This document shows positions 35,742 to 45,003 of a DNA stretch of 64,000 nt, piece after piece. The translations under genes and the position numbers were made by a program. Each line of letters starts with the position of its first letter. The stretch's first letter is position 1. The DNA comes from Erysipelothrix sp. HDW6C. GTDB taxonomy: Bacteria; Bacillota_I; Bacilli_A; Erysipelotrichales; Erysipelotrichaceae. The stretch covers positions 2,046,001 to 2,110,000 of the forward strand of contig NZ_CP049861.1 of NCBI RefSeq assembly GCF_011299615.1, in the 5' to 3' direction. A model generated the notes under the pieces. It saw nothing but the letters and a program-made list of their open reading frames with translations, was not told the DNA's origin and did not search any database.

Positions 35742-36646
35742 TATGTTTCCTCCTTAAACAACGTATTGTCCAAATCCAATTCCGTGATGATTTCTTTGAT
35801 GACGCGAACATCCATCGCAACTGCACGGGTGTAGTCAATGTCGATTTCTCCAAATAGTGGTGCTTCGAACGAATCTCGACTCGTATAAAGGGCCAAATAC
35901 AAGATGCCCTTACGAATAACAAGACTGATTTCACACCCAACTGCTTGCCGTAATTGTTTTACCTTATTCATAAAATGCGGTGTAAAAATATAAAATGCTT
36001 CATGTTCGTCATTGCTGAATGTCACAAACATTTCGTTGAATTCTGTATCTTCAAATTTCATTTTGCGAGAGCCGTCTGTACGTCTGCCCTTTGAGAACTT
36101 ATTCCACATTCCTGCATCTCGGATTCTTACATAATTATGCGATGGCTTATGAAAATCAAAAACATAGACTTGCCCTTTAAAATAGGTGATTGTTGTGGTT
36201 GTCTTGCCTGACTGTTGAACATTTTGCGACAAGACATCACAGCGTTCAAAATCAACGCCTTTATAATTCCCTTTCATCAGGTCATTGGAACTGAATCGAT
36301 TCCCCGTATCAATAACCCCTGTTTCAATCATAAGATCTTTACCTAATCCCGATTGGGGATTAAAGGATACACCGTTAAATTCACGACTGAATACCTCAAG
36401 CATAATATAGTCTTTAACTTTACTGCGATATCTTTTTGTACAGCTGTGGGTATACATAATGTATAAGCCCACATTGATGATGAGTGCTAAGAAGAAAAGT
36501 CCAAATCCCTGTTGGACTGCACCGGTAAGAAATGAGAATAGCATTAAAACAACACTCGCGATCCCAACACATGTTTGGATCGTGATTGCTCGGGATAATG
36601 CTTTGCGTTCATTTGCTACATAGTGGTTCAGTGCATCAGTATCCAT
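35741..36646 (-). CDS. DUF3137-family membrane protein
   Basis: 301 residues with two membrane segments (about 24-45 and 48-68) and a cytoplasmic domain of alternating strands (KGNYKGVDFERCDV, KGQVYVFDFHK). Matches the DUF3137 family that pairs with LemA. The TAATG junction with lemA shows joint translation. Function unknown; a shared membrane assembly with LemA is inferred. Confidence 0.75.
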   Translation of the reverse strand: MDTDALNHYVANERKALSRAITIQTCVGIASVVLMLFSFLTGAVQQGFGLFFLALIINVGLYIMYTHSCTKRYRSKVKDYIMLEVFSREFNGVSFNPQSGLGKDLMIETGVIDTGNRFSSNDLMKGNYKGVDFERCDVLSQNVQQSGKTTTTITYFKGQVYVFDFHKPSHNYVRIRDAGMWNKFSKGRRTDGSRKMKFEDTEFNEMFVTFSNDEHEAFYIFTPHFMNKVKQLRQAVGCEISLVIRKGILYLALYTSRDSFEAPLFGEIDIDYTRAVAMDVRVIKEIITELDLDNTLFKEET

Positions 36647-36657
36647 GTTATTTTCCT

Positions 36658-37521
36658 TTACTTCACATCGAGTGTGTTGAGATAGTGTTGGTAGTCAAGA
36701 ACTTCCTTTGTATTGACTTGGTTGATGATTGCCTTGATAAGTGTATCAAGGTGTTCCCCTTCACGATAGTCAGCTGCAGCAAAATAGCGAATACGGTGTT
36801 CCTTTATCATGCGGTGTACTTTGACCTTGTCATTTGTATAGGGATTGTATACACCAATTGAGTGTCCACCATTCATATTAACCAAGCGCATGCAGGGAAT
36901 ATCAGTATCACTGTCGCCAATATAAACCATTTGAGAAAAGGGAACACGGTGTTCACCGGGTTTATAATAACTGTTGACTTCTTGATCGTTTACATCTAGC
37001 ACGCCTTTTTCAATGCGAAATAGAAACTGCGTTTTGTTGGTATAGTTAATGGCTTGTGCAGGCCAAACGGCAATACCTTTTTCGTCATAATAAAATGATG
37101 ACGCATAAATTCGTTTGAACACGCCTTCTTTTCCAAGTACGGTGCCTTCAATCATTTCCTTCAGCCCCGAGGAAATAATGTAATGTTCTACATCAACCCC
37201 CATGATGTCACCATATTTATTAACACGGTCAAACCATGATTCGACACCCGGAAACAATTCAATTTTCGCACCATAGTCTTCCATGCTTTTACGATCAAAA
37301 ACGTGTTTCCCCCGTGCTTCTTCAACCATCTTATACATGTAAGCAAGGTTGGTATCCATATCATTTTCTTCTGCCATGCGATTTACCTCTTGCCAAAAGT
37401 CTTGGACATCATAACCCACCGATTGAATAAATCCTTGGGCTTGCATGTCATCTGGTGTTAAGGTTTTATCAAAATCATAACATATTGCAATTACAGGTCT
37501 GTCTTCAGGTTTTCTTCTCAT
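36658..37521 (-). CDS. HAD-family hydrolase
   Basis: 287 residues from the ATG at 37521 (AGAGGT upstream; an earlier in-frame start has no ribosome site). Motif I YDFDKTLTPDD, motif II ISSG, K in TNKTQ and motif III/IV YIGDSDTDIPCM. Longer cap than Cof enzymes; resembles a group of cytoplasmic HAD proteins whose substrate is not known. Separated from the DUF3137 gene by 11 bases, so co-transcribed with it and lemA. Confidence 0.85.
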   Translation of the reverse strand: MRRKPEDRPVIAICYDFDKTLTPDDMQAQGFIQSVGYDVQDFWQEVNRMAEENDMDTNLAYMYKMVEEARGKHVFDRKSMEDYGAKIELFPGVESWFDRVNKYGDIMGVDVEHYIISSGLKEMIEGTVLGKEGVFKRIYASSFYYDEKGIAVWPAQAINYTNKTQFLFRIEKGVLDVNDQEVNSYYKPGEHRVPFSQMVYIGDSDTDIPCMRLVNMNGGHSIGVYNPYTNDKVKVHRMIKEHRIRYFAAADYREGEHLDTLIKAIINQVNTKEVLDYQHYLNTLDVK

Positions 37522-37582
37522 TGTATTACCTCTACTTATCACTATTCTACCATTTCTGATGGCTGATTGTTAGCGAAAATAA

Positions 37583-37602
37583 AAACCAGCCGAAGCTGGT
37601 TT
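37583..37602 (-). terminator. Terminator overlapping the lipoprotein stop
   Basis: AAACCAGC/GCTGGTTT with a 4-base loop. The lipoprotein stop codon (37601-37603) overlaps the stem; a short T-rich tract follows. Confidence 0.8.
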
Positions 37603-38362
37603 ACTGAATCTTGAAGCGTGAGAAATTGGGGAAATCTAATTTGACCGCGTCATCAAATCCATTGTATTTAACAGATAATTTCAACTGGATTGGTAGATTA
37701 TCCGGTCCACCTTTGAGTGCAATGCTTGCAGTCAATGTTTGGAAATCAGCAGTTTCATTGATATCCATCACAAAAGAAATATCTTCAATGCTTAATTCCA
37801 TTTCTTCGAGATAAGATGCAAAGACTGTGTTCAATCCCGCAACGGTCTCTTTTGTTGAGTCATTGACTGTGTATTGATACCCAGTGGCAGTTCGTTTGGC
37901 TTCCATTCCAGCAATTGCATCTGTTGTTAATTGCAATTTGTTAATATCAGTCAGATTAAGAATTGTATTCATCGTCGGCACCAATTCCTGTGATCGCTCG
38001 CCAATTACAAAACGGCTGGGTTCAACTTGGTCACCATCCTCATACAGAACGCCATCATGTCCGTAAAGGTTAACACCCATACTGACACCATGAGATCCTG
38101 CTGTAAATTTCGCGATGAATTCGAGATCATCTACAGATTTAAGTATTTTATTTCCTTGGTAAGAACCCGTGAAAGTCATGGAATCTCCAAGTGGCAATCC
38201 TTCCATTTCTACATCCAAAGTGACAGCAACATCCATTTTCTGATGGTTTTGATGATTTTTTAATGCATCGTTAAAGACAGCAGTTTTATCAAATTCAGCA
38301 GGCTTTGCTGCACATCCAACAAGAACAAGTGCAGAAAGTACAAGTGCAAGTAATTTTTTCAT
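37601..38362 (-). CDS. Lipoprotein of LppX/LolA-like beta fold
   Basis: 253 residues from the ATG at 38362 (GGAGGAATTGAG upstream). Lipobox ALVLVGC with Cys at about 17. The mature part is beta-rich, with repeated alternating strands (MDVAVTLDVEM, DSMTFTGSYQG, FIAKFTAG, LQTLTASIALKG type) as in Gram-positive DUF6612/LppX-like lipoproteins that bind lipids. Family call by pattern only. Single gene. Confidence 0.65.
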   Translation of the reverse strand: MKKLLALVLSALVLVGCAAKPAEFDKTAVFNDALKNHQNHQKMDVAVTLDVEMEGLPLGDSMTFTGSYQGNKILKSVDDLEFIAKFTAGSHGVSMGVNLYGHDGVLYEDGDQVEPSRFVIGERSQELVPTMNTILNLTDINKLQLTTDAIAGMEAKRTATGYQYTVNDSTKETVAGLNTVFASYLEEMELSIEDISFVMDINETADFQTLTASIALKGGPDNLPIQLKLSVKYNGFDDAVKLDFPNFSRFKIQ

Positions 38363-38434
38363 CTCAATTCCTCCTTGTACGCTCAGTATAGCATTGCGTA
38401 AAAGTAGGAACATGACACATTTGTAAGGTAAGAA

Positions 38435-38457
38435 AAAAAGTGTCTAAGACACTTTTT
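38435..38457 (-). terminator. Terminator overlapping a stop codon
   Basis: AAAAAGTGTC/GACACTTTTT with a 3-base loop; the stop of the unnamed gene lies within it; T run on the minus strand. Confidence 0.8.
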
Positions 38458-39016
38458 GAGTCGGACGTTCTGTGAAACCATCCACATACCATGCTGCATA
38501 AGCGGTTGTACGATCGTGCATTTTGAGAATTGCATACGGATTGTAGCCAACTTCAAGCAACCGTTCTTTCGTATACAAGAACTCTGCTTCATTATCGCAA
38601 AATATATAACTATACGTAACACTGCGGTCAATGGCTTCAATAAAATCTGTGAGGATTGATGTCACTGCTTCTAAATCTTCGAGAGTGCGGTCTTTAAACA
38701 TACCCTTGTCTGCGATTTCCAACTTCATCACAGCAACATCCGATTCGTTTGTTAAACTCAAACGTGCTTCAACAACACGTCCACCTAAATCTAACATCAT
38801 ATCCGCATACGACGTGCGGTAGGTCAAGTAATCAATCACATCATACAGACGGCCTTCAATTGCTTCATGTTGCCAGTCGTTGAGATCGCCATCCTTTGGG
38901 TAGGTCACCACAATTTCTTGTGCATGATTCTCCAACAAATCCATAATATTCTCTAATTCATTTGCGAGTGATTCGTCGTTCTTTAAGACAACACCCAATC
39001 CAATATAAGTATCCAT
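38444..39016 (-). CDS. Hypothetical acidic protein
   Basis: 190 residues from the ATG at 39016 (TGAGGTT upstream). No signal peptide or membrane segment. Acidic and mixed alpha/beta; contains LKNDESLANELENIMDLL, WQHEAIEGRLYDVIDYLTYR and WYVDGFTERPTQKV. No motif I recognise. It follows the ECF S-component gene by 44 bases on the same strand and may be co-transcribed. Confidence 0.6.
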   Translation of the reverse strand: MDTYIGLGVVLKNDESLANELENIMDLLENHAQEIVVTYPKDGDLNDWQHEAIEGRLYDVIDYLTYRTSYADMMLDLGGRVVEARLSLTNESDVAVMKLEIADKGMFKDRTLEDLEAVTSILTDFIEAIDRSVTYSYIFCDNEAEFLYTKERLLEVGYNPYAILKMHDRTTAYAAWYVDGFTERPTQKVS

Positions 39017-39060
39017 ACATAACCTCATTCTTTGTGCGTAAATTATAACATATCTGTCAA

Positions 39061-39624
39061 TTACTTTTTAATAACGCGGCGTAATGCCATAACGGTTGGT
39101 GTTACGATGAGAACCACAATAACACTCTTTATCAACGTGCTGGTTGAGATTGCACCAATAATCAGACTCACTGCGCTGTTTCCAGATTGCTCTAAAATTG
39201 CTTGTGCATAAATTAAATAGAGCATCGTATAGACTCCGAATGTATTGGTTAAATTTCCCAACAAGGTCGAAACCATGATACCAACCTTCGAATCTTTCTT
39301 GAAGAGACGACTTACATAATAGGTTGTCACTGGGATAAGTACTCGTGGTAAAACGGAAATCAATGGATTTGCGAAAAAAGGATCCAATACAGAGGTAGGC
39401 GAAATTATTGCAATAAACATTGACGTAAGTGCAAAGGATAACGACACCATAATCCCTTGTTTAAGTCCCAAAACAAGCGCCGCAACAATGGTAGGAATGT
39501 GGGCGATTGTTACACTGACAACAGGAAGGCGCAGCGTTCCCAAGGGGGTAAACATCATGACGACTGTAAGTGCCATAAACATCGTCGTTACAATCATGTT
39601 CTTTGTTTTTCCAGTTTGATTCAT
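39061..39624 (-). CDS. ECF transporter S component
   Basis: 187 residues from the ATG at 39624 (GGAGGG upstream). Six membrane segments. The segment FTPLGTLRLPVVSVTIAHIP then FANPLISVLPRVLIP is typical of one S-component group (COG4684-like) and gives substrate capture for energy-coupling-factor uptake of vitamins or related compounds; the vitamin cannot be named. The ATPase/T module is not in the window, as in group II systems with shared modules. No riboswitch is seen upstream. Confidence 0.8.
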   Translation of the reverse strand: MNQTGKTKNMIVTTMFMALTVVMMFTPLGTLRLPVVSVTIAHIPTIVAALVLGLKQGIMVSLSFALTSMFIAIISPTSVLDPFFANPLISVLPRVLIPVTTYYVSRLFKKDSKVGIMVSTLLGNLTNTFGVYTMLYLIYAQAILEQSGNSAVSLIIGAISTSTLIKSVIVVLIVTPTVMALRRVIKK

Positions 39625-39747
39625 ATAACCCTCCATTTTCATGTCATATTATAACGTATGTATTCCTACTTTAAAAGACATAGACACCTACCTTCTTTAT
39701 AGGATACAAACATCAATTCGTGATACACTATTATGAGGAGGTATCTT

Positions 39748-40497
39748 ATGAACATCATTATCAACGAACATACTCTCAATGGATTCAACTACCTGGAATT
39801 GATTGATACCACATGTGTCGACCAACCAGCACCCCTTGTTTTCTTTTTGCATGGTTACACCAACAACAAAGAACTTTCAATAATTAGCGGTTACAAGTTA
39901 GCTCGAAATGGTTACCGGGTTATCCTCTTGGATGCAAAATACCATGGTGAACGTCGCATTAACAATCAACGCGTTCCTGAATATCGCTTGCCCGAGATTA
40001 TCAATCAAAGTCTCAAAGATATCGATGCAATTCATAACGAGCTTACAACACGAAACCTGGTGATTGTTGGCCGTGTTGGTGTAACAGGAGAGTCATTGGG
40101 TGGCATTACAACACTCGCAGCACTCACACAATTTAAATGGATTGATGTTGCTGTATCACTGATGGGTACACCCTCAATCTATCAATTCTTCAAATCACAA
40201 TTACAACACCTGGATCTAGGTGAAGTTACCAAGAAAATTGGTGGTGCAATAATTACCGGTCTTAAAGACATTGATCTTAGCCGTCATCCTGAAACGCTTG
40301 CCGGACGCAACGTACTCTTGTGGCATGGTGATGTTGATCAAACCGTTCCTTATTATGACGACTGGGCATTTTATAAGACTGCGAAGCACCATGATTATGG
40401 TACCAACCTGTCATTCGAATTGACCCATAATGTGGGCCACTATGTTGGCCGTGATACAACTGATATGATGGTTGCCTACTTCAAAGCAAACTTATAG
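39748..40497 (+). CDS. Alpha/beta hydrolase (YitV-like esterase)
   Basis: 249 residues from the ATG at 39748; GAGGAGGT lies upstream. HG oxyanion loop (FFLHGYTNN), nucleophile elbow GESLGG, Asp in LWHGDVDQTV and His in THNVGHYV form a complete Ser-Asp-His triad. Cytoplasmic. Probably an esterase acting on small esters; natural substrate unknown. Confidence 0.85.
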   Translation: MNIIINEHTLNGFNYLELIDTTCVDQPAPLVFFLHGYTNNKELSIISGYKLARNGYRVILLDAKYHGERRINNQRVPEYRLPEIINQSLKDIDAIHNELTTRNLVIVGRVGVTGESLGGITTLAALTQFKWIDVAVSLMGTPSIYQFFKSQLQHLDLGEVTKKIGGAIITGLKDIDLSRHPETLAGRNVLLWHGDVDQTVPYYDDWAFYKTAKHHDYGTNLSFELTHNVGHYVGRDTTDMMVAYFKANL

Positions 40498-40547
40498 TAC
40501 ATAATTGCTAAAAGTGGCGTATAATAAATTCTAGAAATGAGGTACTT

Positions 40548-41297
40548 ATGATTTCAATTAAATCACAACGCGAAATTGAAGGCATGTACGAGTCGGGTCA
40601 ACTTCTCGCACGTATTCACGAAGCACTTCGCGATTTTATTAAAACAGGTATTACAACACATGATATTGATCAGTTTGTGCATACAATGATTACCGAGAAT
40701 GGTGGCATTGCTGCTCAAATTGGTTATGAAGATTATCCTTATGCGACATGCATTAGCGTCAACGACGCGATGTGTCATGGCTTCCCTACCCACGATAAAC
40801 TGAAAGATGGCGACTTGGTTAAAGTTGACTTTTGTATCGATTTACGCGGTTTCCTATCCGATTCATGCTGGGCATACAGTGTCGGTACACCTTCAGATGC
40901 TGTACGGAAACTTATGGAAGTCACTGAAAAAGCTCTTTATCTTGGGATTGAACAAGCTCAAATCGGAAATCGTGCAGGTGATATTGGTCATGTTATGGAC
41001 ACCTATGTAAAACAGTTTGGCTACAATATGTCACTTGAGTTCTCAGGACATGGTCTGGGACCCACGATTCATGAACCCCCAATGATTCCTTTTGTGGGAA
41101 AACCGCATACAGGAGCACGTCTTAAAGAAGGCATGGTTATCACCATTGAACCTATCGTGAACGTTGGTTCACCCTATGCCACGTTGGATGACAATGGATG
41201 GACAGCACGAACAACAGACGGAAGTCTCAGTTGTCAATATGAGCATACCTTGGTAATCACCAAAGAAGGCCCAAGAATTTTAACCTTACAAAAATAG
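40548..41297 (+). CDS. map: Methionine aminopeptidase, type I
   Basis: 249 residues. Metal ligands of the pita-bread fold: the His in MCHGFP, Asp in VDFCIDL and SDSC, His in GHGLGPTIHE and Glu in TIEP plus the last Glu in CQYEHT are all present. Removes N-terminal Met from nascent proteins. The catalytic core only, without the SH3 or zinc-finger N-terminal extension. ATGAGGT upstream. Own terminator; 50 bases after the hydrolase gene. Confidence 0.96.
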   Translation: MISIKSQREIEGMYESGQLLARIHEALRDFIKTGITTHDIDQFVHTMITENGGIAAQIGYEDYPYATCISVNDAMCHGFPTHDKLKDGDLVKVDFCIDLRGFLSDSCWAYSVGTPSDAVRKLMEVTEKALYLGIEQAQIGNRAGDIGHVMDTYVKQFGYNMSLEFSGHGLGPTIHEPPMIPFVGKPHTGARLKEGMVITIEPIVNVGSPYATLDDNGWTARTTDGSLSCQYEHTLVITKEGPRILTLQK

Positions 41298-41300
41298 TGA

Positions 41301-41335
41301 AGAATGTGCGGTGTTGATGCCGCACATTCTTTTTT
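41301..41335 (+). terminator. Terminator of map
   Basis: AGAATGTGCGG/CCGCACATTCT with an 8-base loop and a run of six T. Confidence 0.9.
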
Positions 41336-41428
41336 GTAACCGCAATTGACCATCTCATGCCACCACACCCAATCTCAATAAAGAATAGCGTAGAATGAGA
41401 CTATTGTTTTATCGCAATGGAGGTTATT

Positions 41429-42163
41429 ATGATACACAATCGAAAAATCGCTTTACGGTTTCGAATCGTAAGTTTTGGGTTCGTTTTACTTGGACTCTTG
41501 TTAAGTATGAAGGTCTTTGAAGGGCAATTACATCTTGCACAATTTATGTACTACACCATTCAAAGCAACTTCCTCGGGTTAGTTTTATTTGCACTGCTTA
41601 TTTTTAAGACACAGCGAGAACGCAGACATTTTGGGGATGATGGGAGTGCGAGTTACTACCCACGATTTGAAATGGTCGTTGTTATTGATTTACTGCTCAC
41701 GCTCATTGTTTATTGGGTGATGCTTGCACCACAATCCTTCTCAATGGACGCCAATACAAATCTGTTTACGCTAAGTAATCTCACCGTCCATCTGATTACA
41801 CCCCTACTTTGTCTTGTTGATTATGTATTGTTCGCAGATTCTGGACATCTAAAGTATCGCGATGTATATGCGGTATTAATCTATCCACTTTGCTACGTCC
41901 TCTTTTCATCAGCAGCTGGTTTGCTTGGTTATGTTTATCGCATTTCAACTGCAGACGGGCTGCCGGTTCGTTTCCCCTACTTCTTTTTTGATTTTGATCG
42001 CATCGGAATGAAGTCTCTTGGATATATCGCAGCATTGGTTGGTTTCTTTCTTGTCATCAGTCATATCTTTTACATTATTGATCACCGCTTTAGAAAGCCA
42101 GTGCTTATTCCCCGACCACACACTTTGAATTCCGCATTCCAAAAGAAAAGTAAGAAATATTAG
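41429..42163 (+). CDS. Pr6Pr-family membrane protein
   Basis: 244 residues from the ATG at 41429 (GGAGG inside the upstream in-frame start). Six membrane segments with the family pattern FMYYTIQSNFLG, TVHLITPLLCLVDY and YPYFFFDFD-like motif (FPYFFFDFDRIG). Pr6Pr-type proteins are small integral membrane proteins, role unknown. Single gene. Confidence 0.75.
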   Translation: MIHNRKIALRFRIVSFGFVLLGLLLSMKVFEGQLHLAQFMYYTIQSNFLGLVLFALLIFKTQRERRHFGDDGSASYYPRFEMVVVIDLLLTLIVYWVMLAPQSFSMDANTNLFTLSNLTVHLITPLLCLVDYVLFADSGHLKYRDVYAVLIYPLCYVLFSSAAGLLGYVYRISTADGLPVRFPYFFFDFDRIGMKSLGYIAALVGFFLVISHIFYIIDHRFRKPVLIPRPHTLNSAFQKKSKKY

Positions 42164-42227
42164 ATAATGTGCAATGACACCGTCTGTCTCACATGATAGG
42201 ATGGAGTTGTAAGGGAGATTATTTATA

Positions 42228-42689
42228 ATGGATTTACTCACAATAAATGAAGAAAACTTCGCTGCTGTTTTAAAATGCGAAGTCAGTCCGGAGCAAGCGA
42301 AGTATGTAGCTCCCAATGTAAAAAGTCTTGCCGAGTGTTATCTTTACCGTAACGATGGGGTGATGCCTTTTGCACTAAGTGTTAACGGCACCATTGTTGG
42401 CTTTGCACTTTTAGATATTGATGATGAGGAACGCGATGTGACAATCTGGCGCATTATGATTGATCACAATCATCAAAATAAAGGCTACGGACGCCAAGCC
42501 ATTGAAAAAATAAGTGCATGGGTCATCATCAACACGCCCTATCGGGATCTTTATATCGATTATGTACTTGGCAATGAGCAAGCGAAGCATCTCTATGAAA
42601 AAATGGGATTCCAACCCGTGCGTATTAATGAGCATGGAGAACAAGTGATGATGCGAACACTCGAAAAGAAAGGAGAAATCTTAAATTGA
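42228..42689 (+). CDS. GNAT-family N-acetyltransferase
   Basis: 153 residues. The acetyl-CoA motif A is QNKGYGRQAIEKI, with the preceding strand DVTIWRIMID, and motif B is LGNEQAKHLYEKMGF; close to the SpeG/PaiA-like small-molecule acetyltransferases. Substrate unknown, polyamine possible. Convergent with the reductase gene and overlapping it by 9 bases. Confidence 0.88.
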   Translation: MDLLTINEENFAAVLKCEVSPEQAKYVAPNVKSLAECYLYRNDGVMPFALSVNGTIVGFALLDIDDEERDVTIWRIMIDHNHQNKGYGRQAIEKISAWVIINTPYRDLYIDYVLGNEQAKHLYEKMGFQPVRINEHGEQVMMRTLEKKGEILN

Positions 42690-44288
42690 TTTCTCCTTTT
42701 CTATTGCATCTAAAATCTCATCCATTGTCTTTGAACCAAAGACAATGTTTTTATTATCGATTAAAATTGCAGGTACACTCATTATTTTCTTGGACTTCAT
42801 CCATGTTTGAAAGATGCCGGTATCAACCATTTGTGCTGACACCTTTGGATTGATTGATGCAATCCTTTGACAGCTCGCAACAACATCTGGACAAAAATGG
42901 CAAGTTAATGAAACAGCAATGTCAAGCGAAACCTCTGGAAGTGCTTGAATGCGGACGCGTTGACTCTCAGTGATTTCTTGCCCAGGCCCGCCAATGTTAT
43001 AAATTCCCAACACTAAAGAATTTAACTCATGCCCACTGGGAATTCCTGCATATGAAATACCAGTACCCTGCAGTTGAATTCGTGGAACAAAATCTGTTTG
43101 GTTGTACGTGACTTCACCCCGTTCAAGATGGTCACTCAAGCTTACAAACTCGTCAACAAATGAGAGCATTTCTGAAGATTTTTCACTTTGGTCAAGAAAC
43201 AAATCCAAGTGGACGGTTTCATGGAGCCTTGAAAATATTCCCGACAGTTGGTTGCGGATTGTTTCACTAAACCACATTCCCGTCTTTTCGAGTTTTGGTG
43301 CATCATTAACGCGTTCCTTAACAACACGTGGTTGCGAAACAATGTTGTGCTTCTGTTTGTACTCGGTGATGTATTTTTCAGCTTCGGTGGCAGCAATTGC
43401 ACCATCTGAGACTGCAGTTACAATTTGGCGAAGATGCTTAACACGAATATCTCCGATGGCGTAAACCCCAGCAATATTCGTTTCCATGGCTTCGTTTGTA
43501 GGAATGTAGCCATCTTTTTCAATTTTTACTTTACCACTGAAGATGTCACTTGCTGGTTTGGTTCCTGCAAAAACAAACATTCCAAATCCTTCTTCAGCAT
43601 CGAATGATGTCTCTTTTCCAGTCTGATTGTTTACAAATTCAGCATGGGTGAGCATTCCTTCTCCATTAACTAATTTTACTTCTGTATTGTAGGTTATCGC
43701 AATATCTTTATGAGCCTTTACACTATCTGCGGTTGCTTTCGCGGCTGTAAAATCTGGTTCGCGAATAATCATATGAACTTTTCGCGCAAATCGCGTTAAG
43801 AATACAGCCTCCTCAGCGGCAGCAAATCCGCCACCAATTACGAAGATATCCCGACCCGTAAAGAATTCGCCATCACATGTGGAGCAATAGGCAATGCCTT
43901 TTCCACGATAGTCTAATTCCCCAGGAAATCCAATTGTACGTGGTGATGCACCAGTCGCAATCATCACAGCATAGCCTTTAATAACACCACGGTCAGTCTC
44001 TATCACTTTAACCCCAGTATCTAAGGATACATCACTGACGGTTGCTGACTTGAATTCAACACCGAAGTCCTCTGCTTGTAAACGCATTTCCGTCATGAGT
44101 GCCTCGCCTTGAGTGTGACGCATCCCAGGATAATTTACGATATCTGTTGTGGTTGTAACTTGGCCACCCCAGCGATCTTTTTCAATAATGAGAACATGTT
44201 GACCCGATCGTGCGGCGTAAATTCCCGCACTCAAACCAGCAGGTCCACCCCCAAGAATGACGGCATCATAAATCAAGTCGGTGCTCAT
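42681..44288 (-). CDS. AhpF-like peroxiredoxin reductase, permuted domains
   Basis: 535 residues. The N-terminal part (about 1-310) is a thioredoxin-reductase flavoprotein: GGGPAG, redox CSTC (SYCSTC-type, about 140), GGGFAAAEEA and AIGDIR. The C-terminal part (about 345-535) is the tandem thioredoxin-fold module with CHFC. In enteric AhpF the thioredoxin module comes first; here it is last. It takes NAD(P)H electrons to reduce AhpC encoded just upstream (TAATG coupling). The first thioredoxin fold lacks a CxxC and is structural, as in AhpF. Confidence 0.88.
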   Translation of the reverse strand: MSTDLIYDAVILGGGPAGLSAGIYAARSGQHVLIIEKDRWGGQVTTTTDIVNYPGMRHTQGEALMTEMRLQAEDFGVEFKSATVSDVSLDTGVKVIETDRGVIKGYAVMIATGASPRTIGFPGELDYRGKGIAYCSTCDGEFFTGRDIFVIGGGFAAAEEAVFLTRFARKVHMIIREPDFTAAKATADSVKAHKDIAITYNTEVKLVNGEGMLTHAEFVNNQTGKETSFDAEEGFGMFVFAGTKPASDIFSGKVKIEKDGYIPTNEAMETNIAGVYAIGDIRVKHLRQIVTAVSDGAIAATEAEKYITEYKQKHNIVSQPRVVKERVNDAPKLEKTGMWFSETIRNQLSGIFSRLHETVHLDLFLDQSEKSSEMLSFVDEFVSLSDHLERGEVTYNQTDFVPRIQLQGTGISYAGIPSGHELNSLVLGIYNIGGPGQEITESQRVRIQALPEVSLDIAVSLTCHFCPDVVASCQRIASINPKVSAQMVDTGIFQTWMKSKKIMSVPAILIDNKNIVFGSKTMDEILDAIEKEKSI

Positions 44289-44854
44289 TAGATTTTCCCT
44301 ACAAGATCCAAACTTGGTTCAATAGTATCTTCTCCCGGTTGCCAGTTTGCTGGGCATACTTTATCTCCATGTTCGGCAACAAATTGGGCAGCCTCAACTT
44401 TCCGTAAGAGCTCCTCTGCGTTGCGACCGATTCCCATATCGTGAATTTCATAGGCCTTAATTTTTCCTTCAGGAGAGATAACAAATGATCCGCGATATGC
44501 CTGACCTGCTGATTCATCCATCACCCCAAAGAAGCGTGCAAGTCCACCCGTTGGATCAGCAAGCATTGGATAACGAATCTTACCAATTGTATCTGTTGCA
44601 TCTGCCCATGCTTTATGAACAAAGTGCGAATCACACGAAACAGAATATACCTCACAATTGTTATTCATGAATTCTCCGTAAAGGTCTTGAAGTGCTCCTA
44701 ATTCGGTAGGACATACAAATGAAAAATCCGCAGGGTAGAAAACCACAACTGACCATTTTCCCAACATATCTGTGTTGGATACACTGATAAATTCCCCATT
44801 TTGATATGCGTCCACACGAAACTCTGGTAATACTGCATCGATTAAGTTCAACAT
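44288..44854 (-). CDS. ahpC: Peroxiredoxin AhpC
   Basis: 188 residues, usual length. Peroxidatic Cys in FSFVCPTEL (about 48) and resolving Cys in GDKVCPANW (about 167). Reduces H2O2, organic peroxides and peroxynitrite in the cytoplasm and is recycled by the reductase encoded next. AGAGG precedes the ATG. A palindrome at the -35 suggests peroxide or metal control. Confidence 0.96.
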   Translation of the reverse strand: MLNLIDAVLPEFRVDAYQNGEFISVSNTDMLGKWSVVVFYPADFSFVCPTELGALQDLYGEFMNNNCEVYSVSCDSHFVHKAWADATDTIGKIRYPMLADPTGGLARFFGVMDESAGQAYRGSFVISPEGKIKAYEIHDMGIGRNAEELLRKVEAAQFVAEHGDKVCPANWQPGEDTIEPSLDLVGKI

Positions 44855-44878
44855 ATTGAATACCTCTTTTCTATCAAA

Positions 44879-44907
44879 ATCTTAACACTCGCCACCCGAT
44901 CAGTCAA
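44879..44907 (-). promoter_or_regulatory. Promoter of ahpC
   Basis: TTGACT (44902-44907), 17 bases, TAAGAT (44879-44884), 25 bases before the start. Confidence 0.7.
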
Positions 44908-44923
44908 TAGTGATTATCACTAT
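44907..44923 (-). promoter_or_regulatory. Fur-family-like palindrome at ahpC
   Basis: ATAGTGATTATCACTAT is a perfect 8-1-8 palindrome touching the -35. Its TGATTATCA centre resembles Fur/PerR boxes (7-1-7 inverted repeats), which commonly control ahpCF. Exact regulator unknown. Confidence 0.55.
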
Positions 44924-45003
44924 CACATAAGTCTCAACATTCTCATATTTTACACACTTCAAGTTTTATCTTTTGATATGATATCCACAGAAAAGGTGAT
45001 GTC

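Noticed and set aside
39625-39740. Vitamin riboswitch before the ECF S component
   Set aside because: Too short, and no recognisable conserved core or terminator.
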